A stretch of DNA of 64,000 nt from Sycobia sp. Sy_11 (GCA_018907035.1 JACCIC010000052.1:2874501-2938500), one strand, 5' to 3'. Numbered from the stretch's first letter, positions 11,589-23,569 are shown. Notes: generated by a model from the sequence alone, not told the origin. A program made the numbers and translations.

Positions 11589-12608
11589 ATGTCTGAAATT
11601 ATTCAACAAGGAATTTTTTTCAAAACATTGAAAGGAACTTTCAAAATATTGCGAAAGACCTTTGGTGGGAAGTCAATATCAAAAGCAAGTGTTTTTGATT
11701 GACACAAATTATTCAAAGAAGGTTCAGAACGTATTGAAGACGAACCACATGAAAGACGACCGAGAACACCTACTGGTAGACTACACGCCGACAAAATCAA
11801 AGCATAGGTTCTGCAGAATCATTGATTAATTACTAGAGCGCTTGCTAATATTGTTGGAATTTCAAATGAGTCAGTCAACATCATTTTGAGACATTTTGTG
11901 CCTGAAAAAGTGAAATTTCGATTGGTGCCAAAAACACTCAATTTTTTGAAAAAACAGTGTCGAATGGAGATCTGTTAAACGATGCTTTCGGATTGTCAAG
12001 ACACGATTGAACGTATAATAATATGTGGAAATAAGACTTGGGTCTACGATTACGATCCAGAAACAACAGATCAATCAAGCGAATATCGTGTCAAAAGAGA
12101 GCAGAGACCTAAAAAGTCACGCCAAAGTCGCTCAAAAACCAAGCTCACGGTTTTTTTTTTTGATTATCGTGGTATATTGCATTGTGAATTCCTTCCAACA
12201 GGCCAAATGGTTAACAAAAAATATTATTTGAGTGTTATGCGTCGTTTGCGTGAAGCTATTTGTCTCAAAAGGCCAGTTTTATGGAAAGACAACTCTTGGT
12301 TTTTGCATCACAATAATGCACCAGTTCACATGCGTTCATTTTACGTGAACATTTCGCCAAAAATTCAACCAATATCGTTCCGCAACCGCCTGATTTAGCA
12401 CCGTGTGATTTCTGGCTGTTCAGCAAACTCAAAAGACCACTTCGGGGACATGAATTTGATTCAATTGAAGAACTAAAAGCGAAATCAAAGAAGAAACTGA
12501 TGACCATTCCGGAATACGAGTATAAAATATGTTTTGAAAATTGGAAAAATCGTTGGCATAGTTGCATTGCATTCGAGGAGGAGAGGGGATTATTTTGACG
12601 GGGGTGAA
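11589..12608 (+). pseudogene. Decayed mariner transposase
   Basis: Beginning at ATG 11589 (MSEIIQQGIFFKTLKG) a mariner-type transposase can be followed through several stops and frameshifts: HERRPRTPTGRLHADKIKA, the segment 11982-12398 with GNKTWVYDYDPET and SWFLHHNNAPVH (the second catalytic D replaced by N), a frameshifted PPDLAPCDFWLFSKLKRP region near 12390-12440, and a C-terminus ending GELDLEE near 12605. In active relatives the second motif is HHDNAPxH, so the H-N-N form marks loss of catalysis. The segment ends just before a GT microsatellite, and clear terminal repeats were not found. Confidence 0.85.
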
Positions 12609-12667
12609 TTAGATTTAGAAGAATAAATAAAGATTTCAAAAGTTATAAATAAAATTTTACAGTAGAA

Positions 12668-12669
<2 letters not shown>

Positions 12670-12719
<50 letters not shown>

Positions 12720-12720
12720 C
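12670..12720. repeat. (GT)n microsatellite
   Basis: A TG run ending in GTGCGTGCGTGCGTG variants, directly left of a CR60 copy. Confidence 0.93.
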
Positions 12721-12734
12721 GTGCGTGTGCGTGT

Positions 12735-12960
12735 ACTAGCATCCCCCGTCTCTGCTTCGCTCCAGATAATAATTTAACCGATTTCATAAACAATTCAATA
12801 ATATTTAAGTAAAAAGTACTCTATATAAAAAAATCTATATTTCTATAAATAATTGACCGTAATTTATCTATCGTCGCTTCTGTATAAAAAGCTGCTTCAA
12901 TGTAGCGTCCATTTGAAAAAGTTAATATTGTGCCGAACATTTTATACAATATATTTTATA

Positions 12961-13009
<49 letters not shown>

Positions 13010-13748
13010 TATTGAATACGGCTTCGATGGAGAAAATTGTACTTTCGAATTCGAGCGGTAGAAAAAGATGTCCAAGTGTCTCCAGACGACGTTTACAGAG
13101 AGTATCATGTTCGGACTATAGGAAATGTCTCGGGACGACTGCTATAGAGAGTTTTGTGTTGGGGAAGTAGAATGCAATGCCCAGGTATCCCAGGACGACT
13201 CTTACTGGTAGTGTGTGTGTTCGAATGATAGAATATGAATCTCCCCGTAGAATTCCTTCTGACATAGCTGAACATCGTTTTCTACTAACAAAACACGATA
13301 CTCCCCGTATAAGTCGTTCGAAAACACCTGGAAATCGTATTCTACCGTTCCAACGGGAATCGTCACAGAGAAGTCGTTCCTACATACTTGGACGTCGTTT
13401 TCTACCAACTAAATACAATACTCTCTGTATAAATCGTCCAGAGATATCTGAACATCGCATTCTATCATCCGAACACGAAACTCCCCGTGAAGTAGTTCGG
13501 AAAGAGTAACGTCTCAACATGAATCATCCCATAGAAGTTGATTTACTCATATCTGGACGTCGTTTTCTATCAAATAAATATAATATTCTCCGTAGAAATC
13601 GCCCAGAGACATCTGGACATCGCATTCTATCATCCAAACACATAATTGCATATATAAATCGTCTTGAGGCAACGGGATATCGTAATCAACCGCCCGTACA
13701 TGTGAATACAATATTTCTCAGTAGAAACCATATTTCAAATGTGTATAT

Positions 13749-13807
<59 letters not shown>

Positions 13808-14305
13808 CAGATTTTCTCATGTAAGAGACAATAAAATTTACAAAAATCAAAAGATATCCATAAGGTGTGAGTTAATGTCAGATTAACCTAAAGAACAAAA
13901 AAGGTAATACCGACTAACGCCACACCTTCTTTAGGATACGAATCCCAAAGTTGGATATAAATATTCGTTTGAGCAGGCCTGGTATTAATACTTTAAGCGG
14001 ACTACTTTGAGTTGATGTTCGTGATTTAAGACGCCACCTACCCGCCGTTGATGAAACTGATTGGTGAAGCCATTAACTTAATTTATTGATGAAAGTAAAA
14101 TAATTTTCAATAAAAAACATAACCTATGCCCTTCTCAAGATAATATAGAATCTATATGTCAAATTTCAGAACAATTGGTTTAGTAGTTTTTTCGGTTATC
14201 GTGTACAAACAAAAACACGCTTTCTCTTTATAAATTAGTGTATGATATGATATGATATGTAGTATGATTTGATATTATATTATATGATATGATATGATAT
14301 GATAT
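12735..14305 (+). repeat. Composite repeat CR60, most complete simple copy
   Basis: This copy shows the basic module order of the family. Head: ACTAGCATCCCCCGTCTCTG to the TTTATACAATAT segment (12735-12960). Then an (AT)n tract (12962-13006). Then a 60-bp tandem array (about 13030-13735). Then an (AG)n tract (13755-13802). Then a conserved tail with GGTAATACCGACTAACGCC, CTTTAAGCGGACTACTTTG, and CAGTTTTTTCGG-like and GTGTACAAACAAAAACACGC segments. It ends in a TATGA-type microsatellite (14250-14305). Parts recur at least eight times in this window in both orientations. The simple-sequence 3' tail resembles target-primed retroposons, but no coding region or class-defining signature was found. 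Confidence 0.8.
13030..13735 (+). repeat. 60-bp tandem array (CR60, copy 1)
   Basis: Units starting at 13241, 13301, 13361, 13421 and 13481 are exactly 60 bases apart, and the phase continues at 13524 and 13584 after one short deletion. A typical unit runs CTCCCCGTATAAGTCGT, then a variable middle, then ..CTGGACATCG, then TTCTACC. Because 60 is a multiple of 3, frames of about 100 codons stay open, but both strands are open and there is no sign of protein conservation. Neighbouring units tend to alternate between an ..ACCAACTAAATAC.. type and an ..ATCATCCGAACAC.. type, that is, a 120-bp dimer. Confidence 0.85.
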
Positions 14306-15079
14306 ATTTAACTATAACAATTTAATCAATATGATTGTAAGAAAACCTACGTTCGGTTTCAAAAATTAACTTTACCTAGTTGTACAGTTTGCCAAATCCA
14401 TCAGAATTGAAAAATCTTGAAATTGCAATCTTGAAATCCATTTATGAATTGTAGAAAAAGTTATTGGAGTCACCAGTTTAATACCATTGAAAACAACATT
14501 TAAAAAAGTAATGTCATTTTTTGATACGTAGCACTTTTTTAAAATAAAATTTTCAATTGCACCCTGTACTGCCAAATCCCATAGGATAATTTTAAAAAAC
14601 GAAAGAAATAACTTTGTTTTAGATTCAAAAGAAAAGAACTATAACATTGATCAAACTAATGTAGTAGAAAATTAAATTTATACAAAGAAAAGTATAAATT
14701 CATATAGAAGCAGTAGAATCGCTGATGGAATTAATGGCCAAAATAAATATATCAATTTTGATAATTATAAATTAACATTAAATTTTTATAATTAAAAATA
14801 AACATTAAGACCACAACTCTACATATATACTGAAAACCCCTTATAATATTAAAATAATTTGATTTATGTTTGACAATTCAATAAGCAAGGGAAAAATCTG
14901 AAAATTGTAGACTTTAAACCCTTTTCCAAAAATTATTTGGTTACTTTGAGGCTTTTATTTGAACATTCTGTATAATTCATGTTTCAAAATAATTATACAA
15001 TTTTCTTCTTGCATAGAAAAAAATAGAATATTCAAAAAAATATTAAATTATTTTTATAATTTGTTTTCACAAATTATTT
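14306..15079. other. AT-rich sequence, nothing recognised
   Basis: No feature could be supported between the two CR60 copies. Confidence 0.6.
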
Positions 15080-15135
15080 TTAGTATGATTTGGCATACAA
15101 CCATTTAATATAAAAGAAGACAGACAGGCAGACAG

Positions 15136-15180
<45 letters not shown>

Positions 15181-15664
15181 AAGAGAGAGAAAGAGAAAGC
15201 ATTTTTCACGTGAGAAAAATTCAAAAATGTACAAAAATCAAAAGATATCCATAAGGTGTGAGAGTAGTGTCAGATGAACCTGAAGAACAAAAAAGGTAAT
15301 ACCGACTAACGCCACACCTTCTTTAGGATACGAATCCCAAAGTTGGATATGAAGATTCATTTCAGCTGGACTGGTATTAATACTTTAAGCGGACTACTTT
15401 GAGTTGATGTTCGTGATTCAAGACGACACCTAGTGGTCGCTGGTGGAACTGATTCTTAAAACCATTAACTTAATTTTTTGTTAAAAGTAAAATGATTTTC
15501 AAGAAAAAACCTAGCCTATGTCCTTCCCAAGATAATATAGAATCTATATGTCAAATTTCAGAACAATCGGTTCAGTAGTTTTTTCGATTGTCGCGTACAA
15601 ACAAAATCACGCTTTGTCTTTATAAATTAATATGAATATGATACGATATGATATGATATGATAT

Positions 15665-15710
<46 letters not shown>
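15080..15710 (+). repeat. CR60 fragment: AG tract and tail
   Basis: Starts at the conserved TTTAGTATGATTTGGCAT segment, then an (AG)n tract (15136-15178), the CR60 tail with GGTAATACCGACTAACGCC, and a TATGATATGA microsatellite at 15630-15665 that grades into (AT)n. The head and 60-bp array are absent. Confidence 0.85.
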
Positions 15711-16116
15711 TACTGTAATTTAAAATAAACAATTTATAAATTACAATATAAATAACTGAATAATTTAATTATGCTTGAACTTTACTCAATCTGAATTACA
15801 ATAGAAATATAGACCTTGTGGTTGGAACTTATATGGATTTGAAATATCGATGTTTACGAATCTTTAGGCGGTAAAATTTACATAATTAACAATGAATCGG
15901 TGCTTGAAAATATTTCCAATCGTGAGTAAAAATTATGAGCGTATTCGAAAAAGAAAAATATATATTGGAAGTAAAAAATTGTTGATTCATATATATATAT
16001 ATTATTGTACAAATTGATATTATTTTATAAGCCAATAAGAATATTGCAAAGCATTATGATTCGATGTGTGTATATATGTAAAAATTGTTGATTGTAAGAC
16101 TGATTCTTATACTCAC

Positions 16117-16351
16117 TCGACATATCCTCTGAAAAGCTGTCGTGTCGCGTAGTAATTGATCGACTCGCGCTTGCGTTTCGCCGACCTCCGTCAACTCTTC
16201 GATTGCTTTGAGATGATGGTCCAGGATGGCCTGCAGCTCGCGGAAGTCCTGCTCGAACTGTCGCAAAGCCAGACAATGTCTCAGTCGGGAGCTGTGGTGT
16301 GACCAGAATAAATCAAAAGTACGTTCTGTCTCCTCGAGCTGAACGAGCAGT
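16117..16351 (-). CDS. Mcf2l: Dbl/MCF2L-type RhoGEF, spectrin-like exon
   Basis: A 235-base exon (acceptor TACGCAG before 16351, donor GTGAGT after 16117) that takes its first codon's last base from the acceptor side. It encodes LLVQLEETERTFDLFW, then LRHCLALRQFEQDFRELQA, HHLKAIEELTEVGETQARV and DQLLRDTTAFQRICR. The pattern LLxQLxETExxFDxFW..LRxFEQxFxE is strongly shared with vertebrate MCF2L. Splice phases agree with exons 17212-17471 and 9884-10078. Confidence 0.93.
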
Positions 16352-16448
16352 CTGCGTATAAAGATTAAAAATAGGATAATATCGTTTAAATGTTGTTTAA
16401 AAAAAAAGTCAACCTAGGTTGTTATTTTTTATTTCTAAATATCAAATT

Positions 16449-16450
<2 letters not shown>

Positions 16451-16506
<56 letters not shown>
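16451..16506. repeat. (AT)n microsatellite
   Basis: AT run in the short intron between two RhoGEF exons. Confidence 0.95.
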
Positions 16507-16509
<3 letters not shown>

Positions 16510-16895
16510 AAATAATTTTCACAATATACAGATCAAAAATTTTTCTTAGATAAATTTAATGTTCAAGAGTTTGCATAGATTTTGGATTAATATAATTTTT
16601 TTCAAAAATTGTTAATTATTTGATATTTTTATTGCGTTGAAAGGATTACATACAATTTTCATTTATAGTTTAGCATGTTTAATCACTCCCATGTTTCCTT
16701 TATCTATAATTGTGTTTTTAGAATATAACTCATTATTCAATGGTGACCATAATTTTTTACTATTAAAAAAATTATTTATCACAGCAAGGTTATAATAGTT
16801 TATTACATTTAGTTAGCGGTTATAATAAGTATCCTCAAATTAATAAATTTTCCTATAGAGTCCAATCAAATAGATTAAAATTAATACATAACAAT

Positions 16896-16896
16896 A

Positions 16897-16948
<52 letters not shown>
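16896..16948. repeat. (AT)n microsatellite
   Basis: AT run in the same intron, downstream in gene sense of the tract at 17140-17202. Confidence 0.95.
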
Positions 16949-16952
<4 letters not shown>

Positions 16953-17133
16953 AATATATACACATAAATATATTATAATAAAAATATTGTTCCACACTGA
17001 TATAAAAATATTAATTGCTTTGTTCTCTATACTTTTTGCCGCAATAAAATAGCATGTATTTATATTGTATATTTTGATTTCCGTTTTTTCAAAGCCACAG
17101 CTATCAAAAAAATGGTGTAGGAAGATGGCAATA

Positions 17134-17139
<6 letters not shown>

Positions 17140-17202
<63 letters not shown>
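17140..17202. repeat. (AT)n microsatellite abutting a splice donor
   Basis: A 60-base AT run ending about ten bases from the 5' splice site of exon 17212-17471. The donor itself reads GTATATTCC before the run begins. Confidence 0.95.
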
Positions 17203-17204
<2 letters not shown>

Positions 17205-17211
17205 AATATAC

Positions 17212-17471
17212 CGTTCAACGGCGGCGACATTGCCGAGACGATCGGCGGTGCTCTTGCCAGTCAGCTGCCTGACACTGTCGAGCAGGGCCTCGCCGTGGCG
17301 GGCAGCGCTCAGGATTTCCTCTTTGAGCTCGTTGTACTCGACCTGCTGCTGGGCGAGCAGCGTCGTCGTCGCAATCGTGTTGTTGGGGAACTCGACCTCG
17401 GCAAGCCTCTGAGTAAACAAATCCAGGGCCAGCGAGACGTCCTGCGTCATGGAGGAGAACTTCTCGAGACT
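17212..17471 (-). CDS. Mcf2l: Dbl/MCF2L-type RhoGEF, exon joining CRAL-TRIO and spectrin regions
   Basis: A 260-base exon (acceptor CGCTCAG before 17471; donor GTATAT after 17212), phase 0 at the start and 2 at the end. It encodes [20 protein letters not shown], then [11 protein letters not shown], then [20 protein letters not shown] and a segment ending NVAAVER. The AEtElPND-like motif and the helical KxxILSAxxxGExLL pattern correspond to the segment after the SEC14 domain in MCF2L. The base composition is much more GC-rich than the surrounding intron, as for the other exons. Confidence 0.93.
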
Positions 17472-17975
17472 CTGAGCGTGAAGATTATTGTTTTTGTCTT
17501 TTAGATTATTTATTTACTTATTTATGTATTTATTATCATATATCGTGTCAATTTTAACTCTTTTTTGCAAGTTTTTATAAATATTTTAACAATAGCCAAT
17601 ATATTTAGTATGATGAAAATGAGATCTGACTTTACTGAATTTGAAAATTCCTCTCACTACTCTTGAAGAATTTTTATTTCACAATGAACAATATTAAAGA
17701 AGAAAGTAAAAATGTTCACTTATACGCCCATTATAAAAATTCTTAATTCTTAATTTTATATAATTAAGGCAGAAATAGATAACAAGTTTTTAAAAAGAAA
17801 ATTATTAGTTTGCAATTTATTTCAGTCAAGAATTAAATTTTTTTTAGTATAATATAGATTTTAAAAATATTATTATGGTTCGCATGCAATAAAACGTTAC
17901 TGGAATATCAATTAAAATTAATATAATTTGTTAAACGTATCAATTCAATCAAGTAGGAAATGTACTGTTTACCTG

Positions 17976-18026
17976 TATATATATATATACCCGTATATAT
18001 GTACCTGTATATATATATATATACTG

Positions 18027-18087
<61 letters not shown>
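17976..18087. repeat. Interrupted (AT)n microsatellites
   Basis: Several AT runs with GTACCTGT-like interruptions, within an intron. Confidence 0.9.
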
Positions 18088-18090
<3 letters not shown>

Positions 18091-18321
18091 TTACTATTCA
18101 GATCAATTTTAAACCTTGATAATAACGTAGCTACCGAAACAACCGTGCGTAATAAACTAAGATTTGTGATACTAGCCAAATGGTTTATTATTTTTTAACC
18201 TATTGCTTCATTTTAATATATTTCACCCACTGATAAGCAAGTATTTAAATAATTATATGAATAAATATATTAAGTTTATAAAATTAATTTGCACTTATGT
18301 AATTAATATATAAGAAAGAAA

Positions 18322-18326
<5 letters not shown>

Positions 18327-18381
<55 letters not shown>
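18327..18381. repeat. (AT)n microsatellite
   Basis: Pure AT run in the same intron. Confidence 0.95.
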
Positions 18382-18385
<4 letters not shown>

Positions 18386-19925
18386 TAATACAATTATTGA
18401 TTTGTATTGATTTTCGATAATGACTAAACCATTTGATTAAATTGTATTTTGAAAAATCTACATGTAATGAAACTAAAACTAAATATTTAGTTTCAGTCTA
18501 TTGAATGATATTAAAAGGATAACAACATTTTCTAGAATAAATTCAATACGAGCACATTTTCTTTTAAATTATATGGATAAAAAGTGATCTAGATTTTTCC
18601 TGTAATTTTTAAATCCTCTAGAAATGATATTAAAATGAAATACTCGGAGCTAGAATTATGTTAAAGGGTATTAAAAAAATGTCTCTTATAGACATGTATA
18701 TTAAAACTACAGCATGTGAAAAGTATAAAAATAAAAATAAATTCATTATATATAATTTATCATTCAGAATTATAATTAATTCTATATTATACGCCTGTTT
18801 CATATATGATATAATCGAAATGTAACTAATATTCGTATATGCTGAAGTAAAGCAATATATTTATACATTAGTATCGCATGTTATTACGTATATAGTAAAT
18901 GGAACTACTAAATGTCTGAGGAAGAGAGATGTTGGTCCGGGCGAACAGGAGGTGTCCCGTTTCGGTACGCTGAATCCTGTTGTAGATTTAAGAATTTAGA
19001 ATTTAGTATTTATCACATTTTATGATAATATTATAGCAAGCAATCGATAGTTTATTTATTCAGCTTTAATAGAAGATATATTAGGCGTAAAAAGTCGCAG
19101 TAGAGTTAACGTTGCAAGACAAATAGTGGATGCAGAAGGAATTCTGAGCGCACACGAGACCTGATTGAGGATCCGTTTATATTGTATGTCATTCTAAATT
19201 CCGAGGTAACTTGGTGTTACTTTAGATTCTTCGTCATGCTAAAACGAGTTTCAAAGGTTAGCACAGATACAATAAATTCCAATTCAAAATAAGGTCAAGT
19301 TTTGGATAAAAAAAGACAATATTTCGGACTTTTCTAGAAAAAAACTATATTTTACTATGTAGTCAACTTACTATGATAACGACTACATATACTAAAGATC
19401 TGTTACTTCTAAATGATAACGTCAATATTTTAAGAAGGCACCGCGACCGCAAAAACAGCTGAACTTTTTATTATTATACGCCAACAAAGCTATATAAGTA
19501 AGTCTATGTAATGCTAGTTCAATCGATTTTGACATATAATTTGATGTATGGTAAAGCTTTATTATCTTCATGAATTCAGCAACACGAAACTTTGAAGTAC
19601 AGAATTACGCGAAGGGCTGATTGCAGGAGGTCTGCCGTTACTTCTTCTTGAAATATGGATTTTACGAAAAAATGTAAGTCAAAAAATTTGTAAAATAAAA
19701 TCCGTTATCAATAAAATTGACTTATAGAAAATTTTTTTAATTGTCTCGAAAAATGATTATTTTAAGACTAAAATGGGCCTTATCTCAGAAATGACCATTT
19801 TTGGGGCCTGGTAATCAAGAAAAATCAATTCAGAATACCGCAAAACTTTAAAAAAAAAGCGTTTTGTGCGCTCAAATTATATAGCAAACATTGAATAACG
19901 AATTAGCATGGGAAGGTGGCATTAC
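18382..19925. other. Intron sequence, possible relic of a non-LTR element
   Basis: Mostly AT-rich and unrecognised. On the plus strand near 19500-19610 a short open stretch reads LVQSILTYNLMYGKALLSS, vaguely like the C-terminal part of jockey/R1-type reverse transcriptases. This is weak and may be chance. Confidence 0.25.
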
Positions 19926-20156
19926 TATTCTGTTTTGTATCCAGGTATGATGGCAGTAAGGAAGATCTCCGCCAAGTTGCTCGGTCAGTTGATTCTTCTC
20001 TACAAAATCGTGGAGCTCGATAATGTTAGCCAGAACTATAACCCGAAATTTGAAGTCCTCACGGAAAAGTTTATTCGACACCTCAGATATGGCCTTTTGC
20101 AAAAAACCCACTGGCCGCAGGACGTAGGCAACGTGAACCAGACCAGGAAAGAAAGC
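19926..20156 (-). CDS. Mcf2l: Dbl/MCF2L-type RhoGEF, CRAL-TRIO exon
   Basis: Exon of 77 codons, phase 0 at both ends (acceptor TTAAAG before 20156; donor GTAATG after 19926, a weak site). It encodes AFFPGLVHVAYVLRPVGFLQ, then FREDFKFRVIVLANIIELH and VEKNQLTEQLGGDLPYCHHT, ending WIQNRI. The sequence fits the second half of a SEC14/CRAL-TRIO domain: the YVLRPxxFLQ strand, then xLHxxVxKxQLTxxLGGxLxYxHxxWI. In MCF2L and related RhoGEFs this domain binds phosphoinositides and helps membrane targeting. Confidence 0.95.
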
Positions 20157-20191
20157 CTTTAAAAATAACAAAATCGTTGATTATTGTAAGA

Positions 20192-20194
<3 letters not shown>

Positions 20195-20243
<49 letters not shown>
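20195..20243. repeat. (AT)n microsatellite
   Basis: AT run about 40 bases upstream (gene sense) of the acceptor of exon 19926-20156. Confidence 0.93.
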
Positions 20244-20248
<5 letters not shown>

Positions 20249-20437
20249 CTAAATAAGCCAAAAGTGCTGAATTTATAAGTAACTATAGGTATATTATAGC
20301 TGACCTTTAAATGTACAGATTTTATTTCTCGAATACGCCTTTATTTCAATAAAAACTTGTATGACTTTTAAACTTTTGTTATTGTAATTCTGATAAAAAA
20401 AAAGATCGATATAATCTTACGTTTGTTTAGAGTCATC

Positions 20438-20439
<2 letters not shown>

Positions 20440-20479
<40 letters not shown>

Positions 20480-20991
20480 CATATCATATCATATCATACT
20501 TCATATCATATATCATATCATATCATATCATATCATATCATATCATATCATATCATATCATATCATACTAATTTATAAAGACAAAGCGTGTTTTTGTTTG
20601 TACACGATAACCGAAAAAAGTACTGGACCGATTGTTCTGAAATTTGATATATAGATTCTACATTATTTTGGGAAGGACATAGGCAATGTTTTTTCTTGAA
20701 AATCATTTTACTTTCATCAATAAATTAAGTTATTGGTTTTCACAGCCAGTTCCACCAGCAGCCACTAGGTGGCGTCTTGAATCACGAACATAAACTCAAA
20801 GTAGACCGTTAAAAATAATACAAGACCAGCTCAAACAAATAATCATATCCAACTTTAGGATTCGTATCTTAAAGAAGGTATGACGTAGTCGATATTACAT
20901 TTTTTGTTCTTCAGGTTTGTCTGACACTACTCTCACACTTTATGGATATCTTTTGATTTTTGTAAATTTTATTTGTCCTTATATGAGAAAA

Positions 20992-21068
<77 letters not shown>

Positions 21069-21263
21069 TTCTGTCTTTCTTTCTCCTTCTCTTATAAAAT
21101 GGTTCTGTATGCCAAATCATACTAAATATAATTTATGACGATAAATTATATTTTTATTCTTATACATTATATTAACTTCAAAATTGTGACAAGAGACTAT
21201 GTTTTTTTTTTAGTTTGAACAAAAGAAATGATGGCAAATAGGATTCTTTACCCAACACCTTGA

Positions 21264-21320
<57 letters not shown>

Positions 21321-21695
21321 GTTGGCACTTCTAAATAAAAAGGCAATATCCATCGTCTGCTTAAAAAATATGCTATTCGCATACCCTTATTTTGCTTTCA
21401 TTTCAATTGGCACCAGTACTAAAATATTCACGGTATTTAATTAAAAAACATAAAAATAGATGATATATATATATATATATTGTATAAAATGTTCGGCGCA
21501 ATATCAACTTTTTGAGGTGGACGCTACATTGAAGCAGCTTTTTATACAGAAGCGACGATAAGTATATTACGGTCAATAATTTATAGTAATATAGATTTTT
21601 ATATATAGAGTACTTTTTACTTAGATATTATTGAATTCTTTATGAAATCGGCTAAATTATTATCTCGGGCGAAGCCAAGACAGGGGATGCTAGTA
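20440..21695 (-). repeat. Composite repeat CR60, reverse copy without 60-bp array
   Basis: Read on the minus strand from 21695: head (GATGCTAGTA reversed, TTCGCCCGAGATAATAATTTA, GCTGCTTCAATGTAGCGTCC), an AT tract, an extra internal block (AATATTCACGG-type and CCATCATTTCTTTTGTTC segments), an AT tract (21268-21314), an AG tract (plus-strand CT run at 20994-21067), the tail, and the TATGA-type microsatellite (20478-20570). The array of 60-mers is absent, so the family has at least two structural forms. Positions 20830-21270 are almost an exact inverted copy of 42172-42590. Confidence 0.85.
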
Positions 21696-21699
21696 TATA

Positions 21700-21845
21700 T
21701 ATAATCATCACTTCTGCATAAATAAAAAGGTAATATTAGTGTCCGCTTAAAAAATACGCTATTCGCATACCAACATTTTGCTTGAATTTCAGTTGGCACC
21801 ACTACTAAAATATTCAAGGTATTTAATTGAAAAAACAGAAATAGA

Positions 21846-21895
<50 letters not shown>

Positions 21896-22290
21896 TTTAA
21901 ATACGGTTTCTACTGAGAAAATACAAAAACAAAGAGATACAAAAATTAAAAGATATCCATAAAATGTGAGAGTTACTTTAAACGGACTATTTTGAGTTGA
22001 TGTTCCTGATTCAAAACGCCACCTAGCGGTTGCTGGTGAAACTGACTGTTAAAACCTTTCACTTCATTTATTGATGAAAGTACAATGATTTTCAATAATA
22101 AACATAGCATGTGTCCTCCCCAAGATAATATAGAATCTATATGTCAAATTTGAGAACAATCGTTTCAGTAGTTTTTTCGGTTATCGTGTACAAACAAAAA
22201 TACGCTTTGTCTTAACAATTAGTATGATATGATATGATATGATATGATATGATGTGATATGATATAATATGATATGATATGATATAGTCT
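21700..22290. repeat. Rearranged CR60 pieces
   Basis: 21705-21933 is the internal block in minus orientation with an AT tract. At about 21935 it switches to a CR60 tail in plus orientation (CTTTAAACGGACTATTTTG; ATCGTGTACAAACAAAAATA) ending in a TGATATGATA microsatellite near 22225-22285. The orientation switch shows recombination between copies. Confidence 0.75.
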
Positions 22291-22817
22291 GTTGAACATA
22301 TCTTGGAAAATCGCAAAATTTGCAATTATTTAAAAAAATCGTACATCTGATTAAATTATATATTTTTTATTTTATTCATTGCTTCTCTACTAGCAATATT
22401 TTTCACAAAAATGTATACGAAGGTACCAGTATTGAATATCTGCGGTAAACTGTTGATAGGATCCCGTGATGAAATTGTTGAATTTTTGTTCAGAAATATT
22501 TTTTGCACCGATAACTGTATAGTACAAAAATATGTATTTCAATGAGCTATATGATTTCGGTTTGAAATTGTTTTGCAACTTCTTTTATTTTCTAAGATAA
22601 ATTCAGCAAATTATGATCTTTATGAAGTTTTTATGGGTTTAGGAATAACTATTCAATGTCCGTCTAAAATTGTTACGATATTCGTAATTAGCTTTCCAAA
22701 AATTGTAACATGTTCAGAAAAATAGGGTGAGCAGACTATCTTGGGATTAACTGAATGCAGTCGCACTACTGACCTATATATGTAATTAATAAAAGCAGTA
22801 TATTATTTTATACGTAC
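22290..22817. other. AT-rich intron, nothing recognised
   Basis: No feature supported on either strand. Confidence 0.6.
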
Positions 22818-22908
22818 AGAAATTTTTAAAAGCACGGTTTTGACGGAATTCCATTTATCATTTCTCCGATCGATAACTAAATGAAATCCGAGATCAGCTT
22901 CGTGTAAC
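22818..22908 (-). CDS. Mcf2l: Dbl/MCF2L-type RhoGEF, CRAL-TRIO exon
   Basis: A 91-base exon, phase 2 in and 0 out (acceptor TACATCAG before 22908, donor GTACGT after 22818). It encodes (T)LHEADLGFHLVIDRRNDKW followed by NSVKTVLLKIS. The core GFxxVIDRRxDKWxSVK is the hallmark strand-helix of the SEC14 domain in MCF2-type GEFs. It was found by splice signals and phase because it is too short to stand out as an open frame. Confidence 0.95.
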
Positions 22909-22985
22909 CTGATGTAAGCAAAGCAAAAGTTAATTATTGTCATGTGATTGGAGTTGCACGGGGTAATATATTTATGGACACTTAC

Positions 22986-23100
22986 GTTGGAACAGACGTG
23001 AGGTATAACATAAGACGCTGATAATCTAAGTCACTCAAGTTGTGAAAATTACCATTGTCCGGAAATGTAATAATGGGACATCCTTCTCTTGTCTTGCCAC
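22986..23100 (-). CDS. Mcf2l: Dbl/MCF2L-type RhoGEF, CRAL-TRIO exon
   Basis: A 115-base exon, phase 1 in and 2 out (acceptor TTATTCAG before 23100, donor GTAAGT after 22986). It encodes GKTREGCPIITFPDNGNFHN then LSDLDYQRLMLYLTSVPT. The GGxxxxGxPIITFPD..xxxxxxMxYLTSxP pattern is the first strand-helix unit of the SEC14 domain of MCF2L. The codon split with exon 49759-49854 (..IITG|G..) restores the glycine pair exactly, which is strong evidence for the 26.7-kb intron between them. Confidence 0.95.
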
Positions 23101-23356
23101 CTGAATAATAATTGATAAACATATTTAGAGGAAACACAATACTGATAAAACTTTGTTATGGAAGTATATATATCTACAGCAGGAAATAAGAAAAACGTCA
23201 CATAAAATTCATACATAGTATTATGTACGTTTTAATTTTAATATAAGAACATTTAAAGCGAATTTTATTTTTAAATCAAAGGTAAAAAAAATTATGCCTT
23301 CGTTTGCAAATGTAATCAAACATTAAACATGGTAATATTTTTAAAAGACCTTAAAA

Positions 23357-23559
23357 GAGGTCTACGATGGCTCGATCGCTAGGGCGAAGGACTAGTAACT
23401 TGATGATCCGAGTTCAAATCCCGGTCTCGGCCGATTGACACAAGCACCGCTGTAATAATTTACATGTGCTTTGTTTACAAACACAACGTAGACCTCCGTC
23501 GCTGATTAGCACCAATATTTGGAAGCATAAATAGAGCGACGTTAAATAACATAAAAAAA
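23357..23559 (+). repeat. tRNA-derived SINE, full length, with target duplication
   Basis: The head is tRNA-like, with an internal polymerase III A box (TGGCTCGATCGCTAG) and an excellent B box (GAGTTCAAATCCC, near 23410). The body contains TTTGTTTACAAACACA and ATAGAGCGACGTTAAATAAC and ends in an A-rich tail. Flanking direct repeats AGACCTTAAAA (23346-23356) and AGACCATAAAA (from 23560) mark target-primed insertion. Other copies are at 41889-42098 (reverse) and 41639-41741 (5'-truncated). Confidence 0.9.
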
Positions 23560-23569
23560 AGACCATAAA

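Noticed and set aside
12853..13824. Open frames of about 100 codons across the 60-bp array
   Set aside because: The repeat length is a multiple of 3, frames are open on both strands, and units diverge without any sign of protein conservation.
16881..18179. Reading frames rich in alternating I and Y
   Set aside because: They are translations of (AT)n microsatellites; only the part at 17212-17471 is a real exon.
19420..19660. LINE reverse transcriptase C-terminus
   Set aside because: Only about 20 residues look similar, with a stop; too weak to list as an element of its own.
20911..21138. Frames rich in ER or SL repeats (also at 37713-38207)
   Set aside because: They translate AG/CT microsatellites.
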